The notes: generated by a model not told the origin, from the letters alone. Shown: positions 14,201 through 27,838, numbered from the stretch's first letter. The stretch is DNA of 64,000 nucleotides from Colius striatus (GCF_028858725.1 NC_084769.1:13021501-13085500); one strand, 5' to 3'. Numbers and translations: made by a program.

Positions 14201-17200
14201 TCACATGCAGTTCACATCACATCATAAATCAGGGCAAAATGGAATTAAATGCATTGTATGCTAAGAACTCATTCATCACCCTGTAAATTAAACATGAGAC
14301 AAGCCTCTCAGGCTGGACGTGCCCAGATACAGCCCACAGAGCCCACTGGGGAAAACACGGCATCACTGAAGTCACTGAGGGCTTGGCCATTCATTTCAGG
14401 TTCATTTTTTTCAGTGCCAGGATTACTGTGCACTGGGTCCACCTCTGTCCTGGACCAACCCAAAACTTGGATGCCCAGCACCTTCTGTTGTTAATGACTC
14501 TCCAGTTGAACCACCCACATTCCCCATTGGAAGGTTTAAGCAGGAGCCTGCAGGAGGGAAGGAAATCACCAGACCTGCTCCTGCATGGGGGAACAGCAGC
14601 AAGAGTCTGAGAGGGCTTTGCCAGCCTTGCTGGTAGCTTGTACAGTGTGGCATACACACAGCACAGTCTCTGAGGGACTGCACCACGAAAGGCCAGGCTC
14701 AAAGTCCCAACAGCCTTGTTGCTGGAGGGGAATATCTCTCTCTTAAGCACTCAGCAAGGTTGCACAGGGTTGGGCTCAGCTGTGGGGCACCAAACAATCC
14801 TTTTACAGTCTTTGGCCTTTATGAAAACAGGAAATAAAAAACCTGAGGCTTGGGGATTCCTGTGATGCCAGAGCACCTGAGACAGTTCAGCCCTGGGCAG
14901 CAGGTGCTGCTAGTCCTGTGTAACAGACAGAGAACAGGAGCCCAGAGCAATGGGAACTGGCTGCTGGAGGCCAAAGCCAGAGGCTGGGGAAAAGGTAAGG
15001 CTTTAGAAATTCTTACCTAGGACAAGTTTAGTATTTCCTTCTTTTTCATATCTCTGTCTTCTGACAGCACTCCCTTGTGTGCTCTCACAGCACAGGAGTG
15101 CCTTGCTCTGTCCCCTTACCCAGGGGAACATGGGACAGACTTCCAGCTCATCTGAAGTGCAATGCAGTCAGATATATCCTTGGATCCAATCCACACTCTT
15201 CCCTTTTATTTTCCTATTCATCTGGTCCTCTCAAAATCTGCTCAGTAGCAATTAGAGCCTGTCAGCTAGAAGGTGATGCAACTTCTATTTAATTAGCCCA
15301 GAAGCCAATAAAGATCTCATTCATCAATATCTGCTGGAAGGTGTGATTGGGGGAGATTTGTCACTTCTTCCCTACATCCAGATGGTTGTGCAGCATCTAT
15401 CAGTGATCTGATCACATGCATGGACTCATGTGCACATCTGAGGAAACTCACCAGCTGGAAGACTCTGTCCAGAAAGCAGTCACAGGAGAAAACAGTGTGA
15501 GACTGTCTCAGATGCTCTGGAAGCAAGTCCCACTGGTAATGCAGTCTCCAGACCACAGCCAGCCTGAGCAGCAAGCGACCCTGGCAGGATGAGACACTTT
15601 GGAGGGCTTCTCCTTTTCTGATCCATTTTGCTGCCCTTCCCAGCAACAGGAAAGAGTAGAGATGTGTATGGAGGTGCCAACCTGAAGAAGTGTGGAGTTT
15701 TCCCCACACCTGCTGCCTTTGCTCTGGGATGGGGATAAAAGCCCCTCTCACTGTGCTGCCACACGGAGAATAAACACATTAGAGGTAGCAAACAAGGAGT
15801 GGGGAAATTAGTACCCAGACTGATGTATCTCAGGAAAATTCTGAGGTGTTGGGCATGTCAGAGAAGGTCTTTGGGGTGACACTCTCTTGGCCCAAAAGCT
15901 TCTCCTGAAATTGATTGTCAGGTTGTCATGTACTTGCCTGACCTTCTGCCAGACCATGTAAGCAGGGCACATTTGGGTTGGGTTTTTCCCAGAGGCAGGG
16001 CAAGGTGGGCAGAGGGATGGGAGGAGTGTCAGTCTGTACTTGTGAGGTCCCCGTGCCACCTTTGTGTCACAAAAAGGGGGTTGCATCAGCTCAGACCTGC
16101 CCCTGAGGGAATTGCTTGCCAACACTGTTTGCAGCCTCTCCATCACAATTCTTTGAACCAAAAAACCAAAAAATCAGTTATCACAGGACAGTTCATAGAC
16201 TACAAACATGAGTGATGGTGTCTTCGTAATTAATGACTATGAGAAAGCAGCTTAAGAGTTTGGTTCCTTGTGGCTGGTTTAATTTGTAATACATGGCAGC
16301 TGGTGTAAGCAAAGCAAGTAATTGGAGTCAGTTTACCCTTGGTGTGTCCAGCTGGTAGCTGAACTTCATAAACTTGCATGTCAGGCAGTTTTTTGACAAA
16401 GCCTTAACCCCCAAGAGCAGAAGAGGACTGAAAGAGTAACTATGTCGATGGCGACACTCCCAGGCTGGGAGATGCTTGGGGACTTAATAAGGGGCAGTTT
16501 CTTGCTGCTGCCCCACACATCTGCAAGCTGCTCTGATCAGCAAATTCCTCCTGGCTTTTGCAGAGAAAATGTCCATTCCCAGCTCAGGGCCCTGAGCCAC
16601 AGGTCTCCTCAGTGGTTATTAGCAGGAACATCATAGCTGGCATATTACTGTGACTGATGCTGCATCAATTCACTGGAAAAGTGTTAGGCGAGCCTTAAAA
16701 AGAAGTGAGATGAAGGCTTAAACACCCAGCTAAGATGTCCATATCATGGGGATTACTCCAGGACTGAGAACAGATGTGCAGACATGTTGAAATGCACAGC
16801 TGTGCCCCCTCCCTCCTGCTCCACAATGGACACTGCTGCTTCCAAGGGAAAGGAGTAATGAGCACTGACATTGCCAACAGGGATGGGCAATCAGCAGGGA
16901 GCTCATACAGACTGTTGTACTGCTTATCAAATAAAAAAGCCATGGAGAAACACTCTATTAACACATTATCTCAAGCCAAGCTGTGCTGGTTGCCTGCTTT
17001 TACTCTGTTTCATCAAGTCTTGTTTGATTTGGCTTATTTTTGCTTAAGACTGATGTGATACACTACACTCAGAGTTACCAACTCCAGTCATTTTTGCTGG
17101 TGTGACCTTTGGTATTTCAGAACTCCAGGAGACTTCTCTTTTAAGGTAAGCCTCAGATTTTCTTGCATTAAAGTAAAAAATTCGTGGCCTGGTCACTTGT

Positions 17201-17224
17201 GAAGAAACTTATGTGTGGCATCAA
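11234..17224. other. intergenic, no gene recognised
   Basis: Six kilobases without CR1 or a credible exon apart from the small duplication at 13821. Frames of up to 144 codons (15317-15751 minus) overlap others in different frames and show no motif. Confidence 0.55.
13821..13868. repeat. 24-base tandem duplication
   Basis: CCCTTACCTGGGGTATGTA is followed 24 bases later by CCCTTATCTAGGGTATGTA. The two copies differ at a few positions. Intergenic. Confidence 0.75.
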
Positions 17225-17325
17225 GCTTCCCAAACCCAAAAGGCAAACAAACAAACAAAAACTCCTCCATAAAAACAAAACAAAACCAAAAACAACAGAA
17301 GACAAAACAACAGGAAAAAAAAAGC
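17225..17325. repeat. A-rich tract with (CAAA)n
   Basis: About 100 bases made mostly of A with interspersed C, including AAACAAACAAAC and a run of nine A. It could be low-complexity drift or the remains of a retrocopy tail. I see no recognisable retrocopy on either side. Confidence 0.8.
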
Positions 17326-20164
17326 CCTTCAAATGTGTTATCTTTTAATCATCTGTGAATTTCAAACACTATTCCCTCGGGGAATCCAACTCACAGATTT
17401 TCTGCTAACAAAAGGTGGTTTTGCTTGAGAACAAATTCCCTTCTCATCTCCAAAGCCTGGCTGGCACACTGGTGAATTCCTGTATTGTGTATGCAAAGCC
17501 CACAGTCTGAACCCCCTGGGCAGGAATGGCCCAGTGCCCAGCATGTGCTCCCAAGGGCTTGCCTCATGCTTTCTTTGAGTCTCGTGTTGTCCCCCAGAGG
17601 ATGCCCCTGAGTCCCCTGCGAGATGCATCAGGCTTTCCCGTGGGGTGTAGCATCCTCCTTGCTTCACCTGCAGCCATCTGCACGAGAAATACTCTTTCCA
17701 AGCAGCCATTGGCAATTCAGCCCTTTCTGTACCCTTTACCCTGTGTTCAGACCTGGAGCAGGCAGAGAGGAAACTGCTGCAGAGCGTGGATGTGTTTCAC
17801 AGTCCCAGGATCTGGACTGAACGTTTCCCAGTGCTGCTCCCAGTGCACCCCCAAGGACCGAACCCAGCAGGTCTTTTCTGGATCTCTCTTTTCTATCGAG
17901 CCTCAAAGCAGTCGCTTTGCTGGTGTGCTTGTGCTCAGACAGGTCCTGTCCCTTAAAGCACTTACAATCTGAACTGACCCAGCGAGCTCAGGGTTGGGAG
18001 AGAAAAAAACCCTCCTTTCACTGCTCCTTCTTGTTAAGCCTCTGTATTTAAAATGACTACATAAACTGAGAAATTAATAACAGGTCTAAGCACTTTACCA
18101 GGCAAATCCAATTCCTACTTAGGAGAATTGGAGGGAATAAAGGTAAAATTTTACTTTGAGGATGAGATTTAATTCAATGTGCCAGTGCTAGTTCTCCTAC
18201 TGTACTTGTGGCTTTAGAGAATAAAACCTATTTGCTGTCTTAAACAAGATCATCATTAATCCTGAATTCGCCTGTCAAAAAGACTGAGATTGCAAACTAA
18301 GAGGGGAACAAGGAAAACCTGGTAATTTGTTTGTTCAATATTTGCAAGCTGTCATATCAATAATGGATAATAAGAGAATTTTGGCCCTCCAGAGCTGCTG
18401 CCTAATGCAGAGCTTTGCTGTATTGCACCTAAACTATTATCAATAGCACATTTATTAGAATAGATGGAAATTAAGCGTTCTGGCTGAAAAACAAGATCAA
18501 TTTGAGCTCAAGCTATTTGGAATTATTCTAAATGTTGTAATTAAAATGCAGCATGAATGTTCCTTGAGGGAAAAAAAAAGAGAGAGAGAGAGAGAAGAAT
18601 AGCCCTACTACAATTACATATGCCATCCAGCTCTGACTCAGTAACTCGAGAGGAAAAAAATGGGCAAAATTGTGTCCAGTCAGACATTTCTCATCTTCAG
18701 GGTTTGATTCAGAGCCTAAGTTAACAGAGTTTTTCCAGCTGGGTCAGGATCCAGCCCCAGGCTTGGGGATTTGATGCAGGGAGTCAGCCTAGATCAAGCT
18801 GATCTCCCTGTGCAGGTCAGTATTTGATTGGAATCCAGCCAAGAAACCCAGCTGAGCTCTCTCTTGCTGCAAAGACAGCTACATTTTTGGAGGGGAAAAA
18901 ACACCCAAACCAACTGTAGAAAGAGATAAAGCAGCCACCTGTGTGAAAGGTTTCAGCCCTGGAGCAAGTGCCTTGAGGACAGGACTGGTCAGAGTGACAT
19001 TCCCCTTCCTGCCCCTTCACAGTGTTATCAAGCACATCAAGACCTGCAGGAGACAAAGGTGACTCTCACCTCCCCCAGCAATTAGAGGCTTGCAGACACT
19101 TCCCAGGAGCTGCCTGCCACCCTGCAGATTTGGGTTCTTCTGATAAAGAATTGACTCCTGAGTTACAGCAATCTCCCAGTTGCTCTCTAAATAATTGCAT
19201 TCTCATATGTCTTTTAATCACAAGCCCTGTGAGGCTCATAATACCACATGCACAATCCAAATTGGCCTGTCGGGTCAGTTTATCAAAGGGACTTAATGCA
19301 ATCCCAGCCTTTGATGGAGACAGGAGCAGTCAAAGTTTGCCCTAATGATTTGCTACACTTATTTAGCTTGCAGATCTGTGGCATGAAGGGCACTTGGACT
19401 CCAGGCACTGCATTGATAATGGGAAACCATGATGAGGAAGACAAAATTGGCAAGACTTTGACAGTCTGAATCAAGAAAAACCACAGTAGAAAACAGTGGA
19501 GACCGAACAGGCAAAAGAAACCCCATGATGGGTGGCACCACAGATAATATCATGAGACTGGTCAAATAAATTGCTGGAGGCAAGGACTCCCTTGGAATGA
19601 ATACCAATACTGTGAGAGGCCATCAAGGAGAGGACCAGAGCAGATTCACTCAGGAAATGCAGAGCCAGGGGAAGAGTAGGAGCAAAACAGTGGGGATGGT
19701 AGAGCTGCTCTGACCTGGCAGCATCCCCTCTCAACCAGAGCAGGAGGCGATAGGCATGAGACAACACCTCTATGTGGAAAAGTCCCTGCTCCTCCTCTAA
19801 CAAGCTGAAAAAGGGCTCAAAACTTTCACAGTTGAGCAGGTTCAGTCTAGTGCATCTTTTAAAAGCACTGGGATGACTTTTCTGCTCCTTTTTCACTCAA
19901 TTGTCATCGTATTTTACCTCCTGGGTCAGCAGGCCCCAGGAAGTATAATATGGTGACACCAGCCAAGAAACACTGAGCAGACAGAAGTGAAAAGCCAACA
20001 GAAGGTGGCTTCAAGGGATGCTGAAAACCAAACAGCATTAGGACTACAGGCACCAGATATAAGGTTTTTGTGGAAAAGCTCAAAGTTCAGTCTTTTCTGG
20101 AAAAGTGAAGACTGACAGAACACTAGAACAGTGTTTCACTCCAGAGCTGATGGATGTGAACAGA
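17326..20164. other. intergenic, no gene recognised
   Basis: The part at 18000-18560 is AT-rich and repeat-free. Frames at 17526-17972 plus and 19471-19896 minus (148 and 141 codons) have no family I recognise and overlap other frames, so I do not call them. Confidence 0.55.
18571..18597. repeat. A-run followed by (GA)n
   Basis: A run of nine A followed by about nine GA units. Low-complexity intergenic tract. Confidence 0.9.
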
Positions 20165-20300
20165 GAAGGAAAGGGGAAGGAAGGAAGGAAGGAAGGAAGG
20201 AAGGAAGGAAGGAAGGAAGGAAGGAAGGAAGGAAGGAAGGAAGGAAGGAAGGAAGGAAGGAAAAAAGAGAGAGAGAGAGAAAGAAAGAAAGAAAGAAAGA
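20165..20300. repeat. compound (GGAA)n-(GA)n-(GAAA)n tract
   Basis: A polypurine tract of about 135 bases: about 21 perfect GGAA units at 20175-20260, then GA units, then five GAAA units. It is the longest simple repeat in the window and is intergenic. The Lys-Glu-Gly-Arg frames across it are artefacts of the repeat. Confidence 0.98.
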
Positions 20301-22189
20301 CACTTTATTAGATAAAAAATGACTGGTTCTGAAGCACTAAATGGCTTTTAATAGTTTTCAGCTCAAACAGAAGAGGGAACTCAGAGCCTGCATTACAGAA
20401 GGTTGAGGAGTGCTGTGGGCTGTGAGAAATGAAGCACAAACCCTTTGGTTTTAATCAGCACATACAAAAGGAAAGAAGGGTCAAGGAAGTCCTCCAGTAG
20501 GGATGTAAAAGACTATGCTGGCACTGTTAGTGCCAAAGGATTCTTCATGGCACTGTCAAAGTTTTGGTAGAAGATGGGCTGACCATCTGCCTGCAAATAG
20601 GTAAGGCCATTTATTTATTTTATAGAGAATGCAGGTGCTCAGGACAGTATTGGAGGGGAAAAAGGAAAGAAAAGCAGTGATATTAACTCCAAAAGTAGCA
20701 CCACAGACAGCAAAGGGTGAAATGCAAACATTACTCAGGCTGGCTACTCCCCATAAAAAGACTGTCTGGTTTTAAACATGTCAATTCCCTGGTCTCAAGA
20801 GGGATGTGCTCTTTGGAGAAGTGGGGGACCTGAATTTGCAGACAGCTTCCAGGAAGGTGCTCACGGGTGGTCACAGTGGGAGAACCTTTACTTAAAGGCA
20901 GTGATGAGATGGGGGGACCACATAGCTCCCTTGGCTAGCCCTGAAATAACAGGCTAATGGCACTGGTTGTAAATGAGAAAAGAGGGGGGGAAAGTAAATT
21001 AAATACATGCTATGGAAAGAGGGAGCATTTTTCTCTTTGCTGGGAAGTTCTGGGGCTGGGTAAAGTGTCAGGAAGTAAAGCTGGCATTGACAGAGCACAA
21101 ATGGCACACAGGTGGGATGTGGGAGCTGCAGCCCCAGAGAGGCATCCCAGCATTTGCTCAGGGCACAGCAGCAGCTGGCCTGTGCATGGCCTCACAAGTG
21201 GGGAGCTGCTGGGACTGGCAGCCACTGGCCTTTTTGAAAGGCAGCAGCTCCTGGCACCTGCTGAATTCCTGCTGGCCTCTCCCACCTCTGACTTGGGCAG
21301 AAAAGAACTCCACATTGGCACAACAGCTTGGAGAGGTTTCTAACTTTGGTGAAGACAGCACGAAGACGTTACTTGGAAAGTGTTTTGATGCAGAGGTTAA
21401 GCATGGAAAGAGCCTGAATGAAGGCCTCAAGCTGATTTGGGCAGAGTCAGAGCTCAAAGCAACCAAAAGCACCCCCATGCAAAGAAACTTCCCTTGTGGG
21501 TGGGCACATAACATATCACTAGGTCTGGGAGATGCCAGTTACCCAAGAGGTGGTTACTGGGGCTGGACAAACAGATGATGAAGGAGCAGAAAATGCTCTG
21601 CAACAGGCAAGCAGCACTGGCACAGGTCCCTGTGTCAGGAGAAGTAGCTGTGCCCAGGCAAGCAGCTCCTTGCCCAGCAGATTCAGAAGCTGAAGCCTGA
21701 CAGCACCACAGTAATAATATACATCTCACACAGCAAAACATTGACATTAGCTTTTAAAACTTCCCAGTGAGGGCTGGGAAGGCCACAGAGACAGCCACAC
21801 CACCAGTAGCAGTCCCCATGCCAGCACTACTGGCAGAGCAACCAGCCTCATTTCACTGACTGCCACATCCACACTGACGGGAGACCTGTGGTTGTAGATG
21901 TAGCCCACTGACCACACACCAGTGCTGCAATGAGCACAATCCAAGTGGCTTTTTCCTACCTTTCTGCAAGAGAAAGTCTCTCCAGGTGACTGGTAGGGGA
22001 GATCTCCAAAGCCTCCAGCACAAGTAGGAGACTGCAAGGAGTAGCTTGACCATAAAAAATGTACAAAGGGCAACTAAAGCAAGCTGGGGCCACAAGGAGC
22101 ACAAACAGACCACCCATGGCTGGTAACAGCAGTGTTATGGTTCAGAAGTCCCTGCAGCTTGACATGGCACAACACAAAGGCTGACTACA
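20301..22189. other. intergenic, GC-richer stretch with overlapping open frames, unassigned
   Basis: Between the GGAA tract and a CR1 fragment. It has a higher density of open frames than its surroundings on both strands (188 codons at 21012-21578 plus, 108 at 21747-22073 minus). No frame shows a known motif. It might be the decayed body of an unrecognised mobile element, or simply a stretch poor in stop codons. Confidence 0.4.
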
Positions 22190-22369
22190 GGATGACTGTT
22201 AAGCATTGGAATGGGCTGACCAGGGAGGTGGTGAAGTCATCATCCCTAGAGATATCAAAAGAGGCATAGATGAGGTGCTAATGGATATGGTTTAGTTTAG
22301 TGATGGGCTTGGCAGTGTGAGGTTAGAGTTGAAGATCTTAAAGATCTTTTCCAACCCTAAGGGTTCTAC
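22190..22369 (+). mobile_element. CR1 LINE, 3'-end fragment
   Basis: Plus orientation. AGGGAGGTGGTGAAGTCATC, a TGATGGGCTTGGCAGTGTGA block and AAGATCTTTTCCAACCCT match the CR1 3' end. The terminal octamer repeat is decayed. The 5' limit is uncertain; sequence before about 22190 no longer resembles CR1. Confidence 0.85.
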
Positions 22370-25300
22370 ACAACCAGCCAGCTGGGCATGTGGAGATGGT
22401 GGATTTCCCCACTGTTTCTGAACTGATTTGCCTACAGAAGATGCATCAGGCCATACAAGGCTGTGGCAAGAAGCCAGAGGCAAAGCAAGCCAGGGTAGAT
22501 GCCCTGTTACCACCCAGATATTTGGCTCCATGTGATTTCTGCCCAGACAAGGTAGTCCTGTGGATGAGCAGCTTTTCTGGCTGCAGGAAAGCAGGCAGCA
22601 TTATCCATGACAATCCCCAAGACGACACATTCTTTCTGGCAGCAGGGAGGCTTCATGAAAGAAGGAATAAGCAAGGTGTTGTGGGCTGGCAAAGTCATCA
22701 GGGAGAAGCTTCAGTGACTTCTGTGGAAGGAAGATCAGCATGTGGGACTGAGGGGGCTGACTTGGAGCTAACTTGGGAGTCTGCAATCCGAGGGAAGGCA
22801 AGCTGCAGCTTGGGAAGGGTACATGTCTCCCACAAGTCAGTTCAGTTTCTTTTCCTCACACACATGGGTAGATTGAACAGGACAGGCCAAGCAGACTGAA
22901 CAACATATGCAATGACAAAAAATAACCTAAAAAGTGATGTTTGCTTGACTTGTGTGTCTTCAGCTTGGCTGCCAGTTGTCACGCTGCTGGATTCTAGCTG
23001 CAGCTCCCCATGGCTCCAACTGAATTGCTACATTCTGGTTTAGGCTTTAACTTTCTGTAAGCATATTACAATTGTAATTAAGCACTGAGAACTGAGTGTT
23101 TAGGAGGTGGGGTTTTTTTTGTCAGTTTTGCTCTTTATCTTGTTGATTACAGTTCTTTCAGGTCCTTAGTTTTGGTCTAAATTTAGACCAATTCCAATTG
23201 AGCTCTGCAGGAGAACTGCTAAAACTATTCATTAAAAATAAAGAGATCAGAGTTGATCAGCTCACAGTGGGAGCCTGCAGTATGGCTGCTCAGCATCCTA
23301 ACAGTCTTCTGATCTACAGGTAGTAGAGGCAGGTTAATGTTGATCTGTTAGTAAAACACAGCAGAGATACAGCAGCTCCTTGATTCAAAGCTCGCTCAGA
23401 AACAAATTGTTTCATTCCTTGTTGACCACCTGAGACTGCAGGAAGGAAGGATTTTAAGCAGAGCAATTATTTTCCCTCATGCAATTGCTGTAATGCAGCA
23501 TGAGCCCTTCTCAAGGCAAAATGTTTAACAGTGTCCTCCATTATTGTCTTTCTGGGATGTGCTTTGTAAGAGATGAATGAGGGTCCCTGCTTTAAATGGG
23601 CAGCTCCCACGAGGAAGCAGTGCCACTGTTCCTGCTTAGCCAGCTTCACTGAGGATTTGGGCTTTTTTCTAAATTGCTGTGGAAATCTAAAGGCCCCACA
23701 ACATCTACTGGTACATGACAGGTTTATTGCACATGTTAACATGAAAAACTAGTGTAATTCTGGCTATCAACATGCTAAACCTATCCAGACCTGTCAACAT
23801 CTGGGATGAGAAACATCTCTTAAATGCTGTTTTAAAAGTATATCACAATAACAGATGTAGTGCTAATGAAATGCAGAGTCTGGTACCATCCAAAATTCAG
23901 CAGCTGTGGTATTTGCCATGGAGCTGGTATTTGCCAGGTTTAAGATGCTAATGCTAGAAAGTGTTTCTTGTAGGTAGGCAAAGAAACTCAAAGAGAACAG
24001 GAGACTATTTCTCTCTGAATGGCCCTGGCTGAAACTGCCCATTAGTCATCCCTATCTGTAGCTCTCCCTCCTTTGCTACCCCCATCTGTAAGACACCTTC
24101 AGCTATGTTTTCTGTCCCAAGAGGGACAGCTGAGGTGGTGGCTGCCATGGATGGTGGGGGTATCTCCAGGAGCACAGCTGCATCCACATCCTCCAGTCAG
24201 TGCAGGCCCACTGGTGCAGGTCTGTGTGCTGCTTCTGGCAATATTCTGGGACAATGAACCAGGCTTCAAGCCATAGGTGACTAAGTCCCATCATGGCACT
24301 TCACTACCAGTTAGGAGAGTACTTGATCATCTGAGCTTTCCCCTTCTACCATCTCATTTTCTCTCCAATTAATTTGCTGTGAGGAATTTCAGCTGTTCAT
24401 TGAGGAGCTGGGAAGATCTTGACCACATAGCTGTTTCTTTCCTCCCTGCCCGAGTCTCCAATCTCCTTGCACAGTGCCTCAGCCCAAAGCCAAGGCCAGA
24501 GAAAACTCACATCCAGATCAGTGCTTGGGAAAACCACATCTTCTGCCAGGGCAAGCTCTGCCCCAGGCTATTTTGCCCAGCCCCATTTTGTTCTCCAGAG
24601 AGGAAAAAGCTCCTCTCCTTGGCCTGGCTCCTGTCTCCCAGCTAGTGCTGAGAGCACACACCAGCTGCATCTTGAGCTTGTCCCATGCAGCTCTCCCAGG
24701 GCTTATCTTCTGGAATTCTCTAAAACTCATCCTTTGGAATTGTGGGGCTGTGACAAAAAGGAGAGAAGAAGAGAAATGCAAGCCCCTTGAGCTGCACAGA
24801 GCTAATTAAAGGTGTTTTACTACCTCACATGAAGGTCGATGAGGTCAATTTAAGGAACCCAGAGCCAAGAAGCAGTTCTGCTGAGTTTGAAATCTCATTT
24901 TCATGCTTAATCTCATGTAAAGCTGAAAATAACACTGGTCATGCTTACAACCTGCTAAGAGAAAAACATATTGAGTGACAGCCAGTGCAACTGAAGGGAG
25001 AATTGCTGCACAAAAAGAATCTTTATCAGAGAGCATCCCTCAATAACAGATAAAGACACACACACAGAGAAGCCCAACCCCTGCCATCTCCATGAAGGCT
25101 CATGCAGTAACATACCCCACCAGCTCATTGCTGATCCTTAGCTGGAGATAATGATTTCTGTAGGTCAGCCTCTAAAACAGCTGGTGTGAGCATTCCCTAA
25201 TCTGCTGCAGGGCAACCTCCACCAACAGCTGAGACTCCCTTCAGTCACAGGCAAAGCTGGTCAGGCTGCTGTTTCTCTAATAGGGGTTCACATAGCTTTA

Positions 25301-27295
25301 CTATAGATATAGTATCACTATTTTTGCTTCTCCTTCTGATCCTAAAACAAAGGATCAGGAGGAATAAAAATATTGTTATAAAACTGGGTGTTAAGGGCTG
25401 TGCATTGCCTCCTCTCTGAGCTGACCATATAGAAGAAAAACCCAGGCTTCAGTGCTCCACAGAATCAGGTCCTAAATCCTTGATCCGGACTGGAGTCCAT
25501 TTGAAAGTGATGAAAGGGCTCCGAGGAGGAAGCTGTGGCTCTAAAACTGCTGAAGCACCGTGATAAATGTGCTACTTTGCCACCTTCTCCAGCTACAGCA
25601 GGGGCAGCTCTTCATTACAGCCCCTAACCTGCTCCTGGCTGGTTGTCAGCATGCCCAGTGGAAATCCCTCCAAACTGCTGGTGCATTTCAAATAAATGGT
25701 TCCAATTAGCAAAGCTTTACAGCTGCAGCTGAAACAGCAGGGAAGGAACCAATAAGCAAGCAGGCAGACTAGAGGAGGACAAAGCTTCCAACAGGTGATG
25801 TTGTGCAGGTGAGAAGAAGTAACTGTGTCAGCTGTGAGAGAATTATCTGGGGCAAGAAATTCCCCAGAGGGGCTGCAGGAGCAGTCCCAAGCTTCATCTT
25901 AGCACTTCAATTCTAGCATTATCTTCCTGTTCATAACCTTCCCAACTGTGAATTGCAATTTTTCTCCCCCCAGCATTATGGTGAGAGTTTGGAACACTGA
26001 GATGTTTGGAAAGGGGCAATTTGGCATCAGGAATCTAAAAAGCAGATAGAGATGACATCCTGAATGTATCTTTTATGAGTTTGGAATGATTCCTTTAAAT
26101 CAAGCTCAGAGTGTGTGACAGCTTCTGGTAGTGCCGCCAGTAAGGAAATACAACAAAAATCAAGAGGTTCTTGAGCATATGTAGTCTTGAAGATTGTGTC
26201 CTCTGGACATCTTGCTTTCCCTCATGCCACTTTGTGCTGCAGTGTACCAAGTGCTTCCCAAGGAAAGTGCTCCAATAATTTTCAATTGTCTCTTCACCAC
26301 ATATGCCCTGGAACACCAACACACTTCCAAATTCAGGGCTTATAAAAAAATTAAATGCTCCAATAATTCTAAATTGTGTTTGTTCAGTGCTACTGGAGCT
26401 TGTCCATTCCTTCAGCATGGGGATTTTTTTGTTGTTGTTGTTTGTAGGGGGGGGGCTTTCTATTAGTGCCTCAAATTGGAAGCTGCTCAAACAGCATCAC
26501 AGCAGAGTGATTCAGCAACCTCTGAGCTGATTCATAGTGTATCACAAAACAGGATCAGAAAACAACAACGCCTGGAGGAGAAAGAACCTACACACAGAAT
26601 TAGAGCAGGGGAACAATACCAGAAGGAAGCAGAGGGAATAATAATCACTTGGCTTCTTGAGGAGCAGGTTGGATGACCTAATAGATGGCTTTCAATACCC
26701 TTCATTTCGTGATGAGTCGCAGGGCTCAGCTGCCCAGATCCAGCCACCACAGCTTAGTAAATGCCTCTTCATCCACTGACTCACGGTAAGTATTTCTGTG
26801 TGCACACCCACAGCCTGTTGTCATTTATCTGAGACCATGGTCCTCCTCTGGCACAACACCCAGGTTCCATTTCACAGCAGGCAGGAGCTTATGCAGAGCT
26901 AGTGGTGAACATTCATGACCATTTACAACAGGAAGCAAAGGAAACAATTTGAGGTTGTGAGTCTTCCAGTTATAAACCAAAGAGCAGAGTTCTATCAGTC
27001 TTACTCAAGAACACACACACACAAGGCAGCGCATTAAAGTAGCAGAAGTGTCAAGCTAAACACATTCTCTAGCACTGTCCTGAACAGGAAAAAAAATGAA
27101 ATGTGTTATTTCATCATCTCCTGAATCAAAGCATCAGTGGCCACCTATGGCCAAGGCCAAGATCAAAGAGGAAAGCATCGTTTAAAAACTATCCTCTGTG
27201 AAGCTGAAGAGTCTATAGACACCCTTGCTGTCAATTAGGCTACACCTACTACAAAAATGACCTTGAAACTACAGGGAAAGGCAGGGACTCTCACA
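22370..27295. other. intergenic, no gene recognised
   Basis: A 170-codon frame at 22390-22899 starts just after a CR1 3' end but has no recognisable domain. The rest holds only short frames and the T/G tract near 26430. No splice-bounded exon of a neighbouring gene was found. Confidence 0.55.
26404..26460. repeat. T-rich (TTG)n and poly-G tract
   Basis: Short low-complexity run with several TTG units and a run of nine G. Intergenic. Confidence 0.8.
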
Positions 27296-27838
27296 AAACC
27301 ACAGTATGGTCAGGGTTGGAAGGGACCTCTAGAGATCATTCAGTCCAACCCCCTGCTAAAGCCTGTGTGACCTCGATTAGGTCACACAGGAACGTGTACT
27401 AGGTGGGTTTGGAAACCTCCAGAGAAGGAGACTCCACACCTTCCCTGAGCAGCCTGTGCCAGGGCTCCCTCACCTCAAAAAGAATGTAGTTTTTCCTCAC
27501 TTTTAAGTGAAACTTCCAGTTTTCTAGCTTGTGTCTATTAACCCTGGTCCTGTCAATGGGCACTATAGAAAAAAGACTTAACTCCATTCTCTCAACACTC
27601 GCCTTTTAGGTACTTGTGTTGATGAGGTCCCCTCTCAGGCTTCTCTTCTCCAGGCTAAACAGCCCCATATCTCACAGTCTTTCCTCATAGGAGAGATGTT
27701 CCATTCCCCTGATCATCTTGATGGCCCTGTGCTGGACTCTCTCCAGCAGTTCTCTGTCCCTCTTGAGCAGAGGAGCCCAGAAATGGACACAGGACTCCAG
27801 AAGAGGCCTCACCAGGGCAGAATAGAGGGGGAGCAGTT
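27296..27838 (-). mobile_element. CR1 LINE, 5'-truncated copy with ORF2 remnant
   Basis: Minus orientation, directly downstream of SLC15A2. The reversed 3' UTR reads GGTTGGAAGGGACCTCTAGA and GTCCAACCCCCTGC. The minus strand at 27672-27838 still reads LLPLYSALVRPLLESCVHFW and [15 protein letters not shown], the C-terminal part of CR1 ORF2. It is of a different CR1 type from the copies at 4228, 7187 and 22190, and shares its type with those at 34033, 49655 and 61765. Confidence 0.92.

Noticed and set aside
20105..20322. Frames encoding Lys-Glu-Gly-Arg repeats
   Set aside because: Direct translation of the GGAA/GAAA simple repeat.
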